6,266 nt of DNA from Betaproteobacteria bacterium (GTDB taxonomy: Bacteria > Pseudomonadota > Gammaproteobacteria > Burkholderiales > Burkholderiaceae_E). Positions 3,753 through 6,266 of the stretch are shown in pieces (position 1 is the stretch's first letter; each line of letters starts with the position of its first letter). Both the position numbers and the translations under genes were made by a program. The notes beneath the pieces were generated by a model that did no database searches, was not told the DNA's origin, and saw only the letters and a list, made by a program, of their open reading frames with translations. Location of the stretch: NCBI GenBank assembly GCA_009922405.1, contig RFVZ01000151.1, positions 1-6,266 on the forward strand. The letters are read 5' to 3'.

Positions 3753-4866
3753 TATCGTAGGCGGCTCGACCGCCAAGCGCGTCATCAACTGCCCAGGCTC
3801 GGTCACGCTGGTGCAGAAGATGCCTCCCAAATTGGGAGGCGACGCGGCTGATCAAGGGACGTTGTGCCACAACGCGATGGCGACGCTTCTTAACGACCCA
3901 TCGCTTGAGATCAAAAGCGTGCTCGGCATGACCGAGAACGATCAGGTCATAACCGAGGATCTGATTGACGAGAAGATCATCCCAGCGATGGCGGCGCTAA
4001 CTGAAATCGACCCAGACGGCGACATGGAGTATCAAATTGAAGCCCATGTCAACTTCGGCAATCTGCTCCCGAACGTGTTCGGCAGCGCCGACTTGATCGG
4101 TCGGATCGACGATTGCGCAATCATCCTTGACTGGAAGTTTGGGCGCGGCGAGGTTGACGTTGAAGAGAACGAGCAGTTGCTGTTCTACGCCGCTGCGGCC
4201 ATGCGGACCAAAGGTCTGGAATGGGCGTTTGCGGGTGTATCTGAGGTTGAGATGGTCATTGTCCAGCCGCCAGCGGTTAAGCGGTGGACGACTACCGTGG
4301 CGCGCGTTAAGCAGTTCGAGCGCGACTTGGTTCACGCCGTTACAGCGTCACAAAACGCCGCTGCGCCGCTTAAGGTTGGCGACCATTGCCGCTACTGCCC
4401 AGCCAAGCCAATCTGCCCGCAGATGACCGGCGCGGCAGAGCGGGCGTTGAAGGTGCAGATCAAGGAACTGGACCCCGCGAAGATCGGCGCGTACTTGGCA
4501 ACCGCCGATCTGGTCGAAAAGTGGATTGGCGACCTGCGCGATCTGGCGCACCAGATTCTTGAGTCTGGCGAGCCAGTTCCGGGTTACAAACTGGTCCCTA
4601 AGCGCGCGTTGCGTCAATGGGTTGATGAAGACAAGGCTTACGCTGCGCTGACTAAGCTAGGCGTAGACCGTGAAGAATTGGTGGAGACAGCCCTGCTGTC
4701 GCCCGCCAAGGTTGAGAAGATCTTGAAAAAGAGTAAACTCAACCTTCCCGATGACATCGTAGTTGCGGTGTCGTCGGGAACCACCATCGCCCCGGAGAGT
4801 GATCCTCGGTCAGCGGTTGTGTTCCTTCCCGAGCAGATGAAAACTGCTCTTCTTAAACTTGGATGA
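3742..4866 (+). CDS. DUF2800-type PD-(D/E)XK nuclease with Fe-S cysteines
   Basis: The 374-aa protein has the layout of DUF2800 phage proteins, related to RecB/AddB/Cas4 nucleases. The N-terminus (GGSTAKRVINCPGS, then ADQGTLCHNAM) holds the family motif with Cys17 and His43. The nuclease core follows: FGSADLIG with Asp117, IILDWKFGRG with Asp130 and Lys132, and QLLFYA with Gln145. A triad Cys216, Cys219, Cys225 (CRYCPAKPIC) comes after it. One N-terminal Cys plus three C-terminal Cys is the pattern that holds a 4Fe-4S cluster in Cas4 and AddB, so an iron-staple exonuclease acting on DNA ends is likely. The C-terminal 130 residues are helical and of unknown role. The SSB-like and polymerase genes follow within a few bases, suggesting work at the replication fork or in recombination. 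Confidence 0.88.
   Translation: MHSNIVGGSTAKRVINCPGSVTLVQKMPPKLGGDAADQGTLCHNAMATLLNDPSLEIKSVLGMTENDQVITEDLIDEKIIPAMAALTEIDPDGDMEYQIEAHVNFGNLLPNVFGSADLIGRIDDCAIILDWKFGRGEVDVEENEQLLFYAAAAMRTKGLEWAFAGVSEVEMVIVQPPAVKRWTTTVARVKQFERDLVHAVTASQNAAAPLKVGDHCRYCPAKPICPQMTGAAERALKVQIKELDPAKIGAYLATADLVEKWIGDLRDLAHQILESGEPVPGYKLVPKRALRQWVDEDKAYAALTKLGVDREELVETALLSPAKVEKILKKSKLNLPDDIVVAVSSGTTIAPESDPRSAVVFLPEQMKTALLKLG
3822..3840. repeat. Perfect 9-bp palindrome / hairpin inside the nuclease gene
   Basis: GCCTCCCAA and TTGGGAGGC face each other with a single central A. In RNA this can form a GC-rich stem of seven pairs with an AAAUU loop, 80 bases after the start codon. In DNA it is a near-perfect dyad that could be a protein-binding site. 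It encodes MPPKLGG. Confidence 0.7.
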
Positions 4867-4867
4867 A

Positions 4868-5497
4868 ATGATGTCAAATCTAGTAGCTTTCAATAAAGCC
4901 GGTCTCCCCGCTCTCGCAGCAATCGCAACGGCCATCAAGACCGTTGCATCGCCCGCCTCCTCTGCTGGTTCGGTCATCCTGAAAATGGACAAGACCGGCC
5001 ATTGGGTATTTGGCGCTGATCAGACTGAAGTCGAGGCTGATTCTAAGTGGGCCGTCAATCCCTTTTCATTCGTACACGGTTGGATCGCTTGGGGCGACGG
5101 CGTTGTGCTGGGCGAGAAGATGGTTGCGCTGACCGATCCTTTACCTGAGATGGATGGCGCGCCGCCCAACTCAGCACGGGGTTGGGAAAAGCAAGTTGGG
5201 TTCAGTCTCAAGTGTCTGACGGGTGAAGATAAGGGTCTTGAGGCCCGCTATACGGCGACTTCGGTCGGCGGTAAGCGTGGGTTTGAGGCTTTGGCGTCTG
5301 CGTTTGCTAATCAAGTGAGCCAGGACGAGTCGAAACCCGTGCCCGTGGTGCTGCTCAAAAAGGAGCACTATCAGCACAAATCGTATGGCCGTATCTACAC
5401 TCCCGTGTTTGAGATTGTAGAATTCGTATCGATGGACGGCCCCGTCGAAGAGGAAGAGGAAGCCCCCGCGCCGACGCGTCGCCGTCGCGCTGGGTAA
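4868..5497 (+). CDS. Probable phage single-strand DNA-binding protein
   Basis: The roughly 209-aa protein sits between the DUF2800-type nuclease and the family A polymerase, the place held by DUF2815 (T7 gp2.5-like SSB candidate) in many phages. The middle is beta-rich and aromatic (SKWAVNPFSFVHGWIAW, HYQHKSYGRIYTPVFEIVEF), as expected of an OB-like fold. The end has an acidic run (VEEEEEA) as in phage SSBs, but it is followed by RRRRAG rather than ending there. I recall similar unnamed proteins next to phage polymerases; I do not claim DUF2815 itself. Starts at ATG 4868 or 4871 follow GGA 4861-4863; a TTG at 4859 would overlap the nuclease gene. The SSB role is inference from position and composition. 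Confidence 0.72.
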   Translation: MMSNLVAFNKAGLPALAAIATAIKTVASPASSAGSVILKMDKTGHWVFGADQTEVEADSKWAVNPFSFVHGWIAWGDGVVLGEKMVALTDPLPEMDGAPPNSARGWEKQVGFSLKCLTGEDKGLEARYTATSVGGKRGFEALASAFANQVSQDESKPVPVVLLKKEHYQHKSYGRIYTPVFEIVEFVSMDGPVEEEEEAPAPTRRRRAG

Positions 5498-6266
5498 GTG
5501 ATCCTTTGGGTTGACTTCGAAACCCGTAGCACCTGCGACCTTCGGGTCGCGGGTGTCTACAATTACGCGCAGGACTTAAAGACGGAAGTCATCTGTATGT
5601 CCTACGCATTCGACGATGGCGACGTTCAGACATGGACGCCCGACCAACCGTTCCCTGATTCGATAAAGAACCACAAAGGCCAGATCCGCGCGCACAACGC
5701 CGCGTTTGAGCGTCTGATTTTTTGGTATGTGCTTCAGATCAACTTTGATCTTGAGCAATTCTATTGCACCGCAACACAAGCCCGCGCCAACTGCGCGCCG
5801 GGTTCGCTGGAGGACGTCGGTCGCTTCGCTGGCGCTGACATGAAGAAAGACCGCCGGGGTGACTATCTTGTGCGGCAGTGCTGCGTTCCGCCCTACAACG
5901 ATAAGTTAATCCCAGAACTCATCGAATACTGCGAGCAGGATGTGCGCGCTATGCGCGCCGTGAGCTTGGCTCTGCGTCAGCTATCCGATGACGAGTTGAC
6001 TGACTACCACGTAAACGAGCGCATAAACGATCGCGGCGTGAAGGTAGACGTTGCGCTATGCCGCGCCGCCATTCGCTACGCTGACGCCGAACTAGCCGAG
6101 ATACAAGCCATTGTGACCGAGATCACCGGCGGTTTAGCGGTGAGGTCGCCACGTATGCGCGAGTGGGTGCTGGCGCGCGTCACGGATGAGCAGAAGAAGC
6201 TCATGTGGGTCGGTGAGAAGTACAGCATTGACAAGGCCGTTCGCGCTAATCTATTAGCGTGTGATG
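5498..6266 (+). CDS. Family A DNA polymerase, N-terminal 3'-5' exonuclease part (cut by right edge)
   Basis: The visible 256 codons hold the proofreading exonuclease of a phage family A (Pol I type) replicative polymerase. All three exonuclease motifs are intact: Exo I VDFET (Asp6, Glu8), Exo II HNAAFER (Asn67, Phe70, Glu71) and Exo III YCEQD (Tyr144, Asp148). The stretch after about residue 165 (DYHVNERINDRGVKVDV) leads into the polymerase thumb region; fingers and palm lie beyond the edge. The start must be GTG 5498: it follows the in-frame TAA of the preceding gene with no gap, no other start lies before Exo I, and the next ATG (residue 34) would delete Exo I. No good ribosome binding site is seen, so expression probably depends on reinitiation by ribosomes finishing the SSB-like gene. 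Confidence 0.92.
   Translation, partial: MILWVDFETRSTCDLRVAGVYNYAQDLKTEVICMSYAFDDGDVQTWTPDQPFPDSIKNHKGQIRAHNAAFERLIFWYVLQINFDLEQFYCTATQARANCAPGSLEDVGRFAGADMKKDRRGDYLVRQCCVPPYNDKLIPELIEYCEQDVRAMRAVSLALRQLSDDELTDYHVNERINDRGVKVDVALCRAAIRYADAELAEIQAIVTEITGGLAVRSPRMREWVLARVTDEQKKLMWVGEKYSIDKAVRANLLACD
5530..5555 (+). other. Strong RNA hairpin with UUCG loop in the polymerase gene
   Basis: CACCTGCGACC (5530-5540) can pair with GGTCGCGGGTG (5545-5555) over eleven pairs including one G-U, closed by a C(UUCG)G tetraloop, an exceptionally stable loop type. It starts 33 bases after the polymerase GTG. No run of T follows, so it is not a standard terminator. It overlaps codons 11-20. Confidence 0.72.

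Noticed and set aside
3997..4335. Minus-strand open frame of 112 codons
   Set aside because: It is antisense to the nuclease active-site region and has no ribosome binding site pattern or family resemblance.
4868..5497. Calling the SSB-like protein DUF2815 outright
   Set aside because: The position fits, but I could not recognise DUF2815 sequence features, so only a likely SSB role is given.
5530..5555. Hairpin as a rho-independent terminator
   Set aside because: No T-run follows and the polymerase frame continues through it.
1..6266. CRISPR array, tRNA, rRNA or insertion sequence
   Set aside because: I saw no regularly spaced repeats, cloverleaf, rRNA segment, transposase or terminal inverted repeats; the only repeats are the short ones listed.

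Overview
The window looks like the early (DNA metabolism) region of a tailed double-stranded DNA phage or a prophage, probably of a proteobacterial host. The reasons are the gene set (a VRR-NUC nuclease, an SNF2-type helicase, a DUF2800-type nuclease, a presumed single-strand binding protein and a family A DNA polymerase), the very tight packing with ATGA overlaps, and the many tiny orphan proteins. No integrase, capsid, tail or lysis gene is present, so phage and prophage cannot be told apart. The host assignment is inference only.

Layout: everything diverges from one short control region at about 3057-3149. To the left (minus strand) runs an operon of ten genes: VRR-NUC nuclease, SNF2-like helicase, a 46-aa zinc ribbon, 109-aa and 124-aa phage orphans, a 28-aa zinc-finger microprotein, a 57-aa acidic helical protein, a 47-aa protein, a 56-aa protein starting with TTG, and a gene cut by the left edge. 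To the right (plus strand) run six genes: 53-aa, 99-aa and 51-aa small proteins, the DUF2800/Cas4-like nuclease, an SSB-like protein, and the exonuclease domain of a family A DNA polymerase cut by the right edge. No stretch over 300 bases lacks a gene. Several genes (28, 46, 51, 53 and 56 aa) are small enough to be missed by ordinary length cut-offs.

How the genes may work together: the right arm encodes replication proper (polymerase with proofreading, its likely SSB partner, and an Fe-S nuclease of the RecB/AddB/Cas4 type). The left arm supplies a helicase-nuclease pair suited to branched or broken DNA, followed by small accessory proteins that could act on the host. The two arms appear to be driven by divergent sigma70-like promoters whose -35 boxes lie on top of each other. 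The points most worth a second look are that promoter pair, the apparently leaderless start of the nuclease gene, the junction where the polymerase GTG directly follows the in-frame TAA of the SSB-like gene, and a strong UUCG-capped hairpin just inside the polymerase gene.
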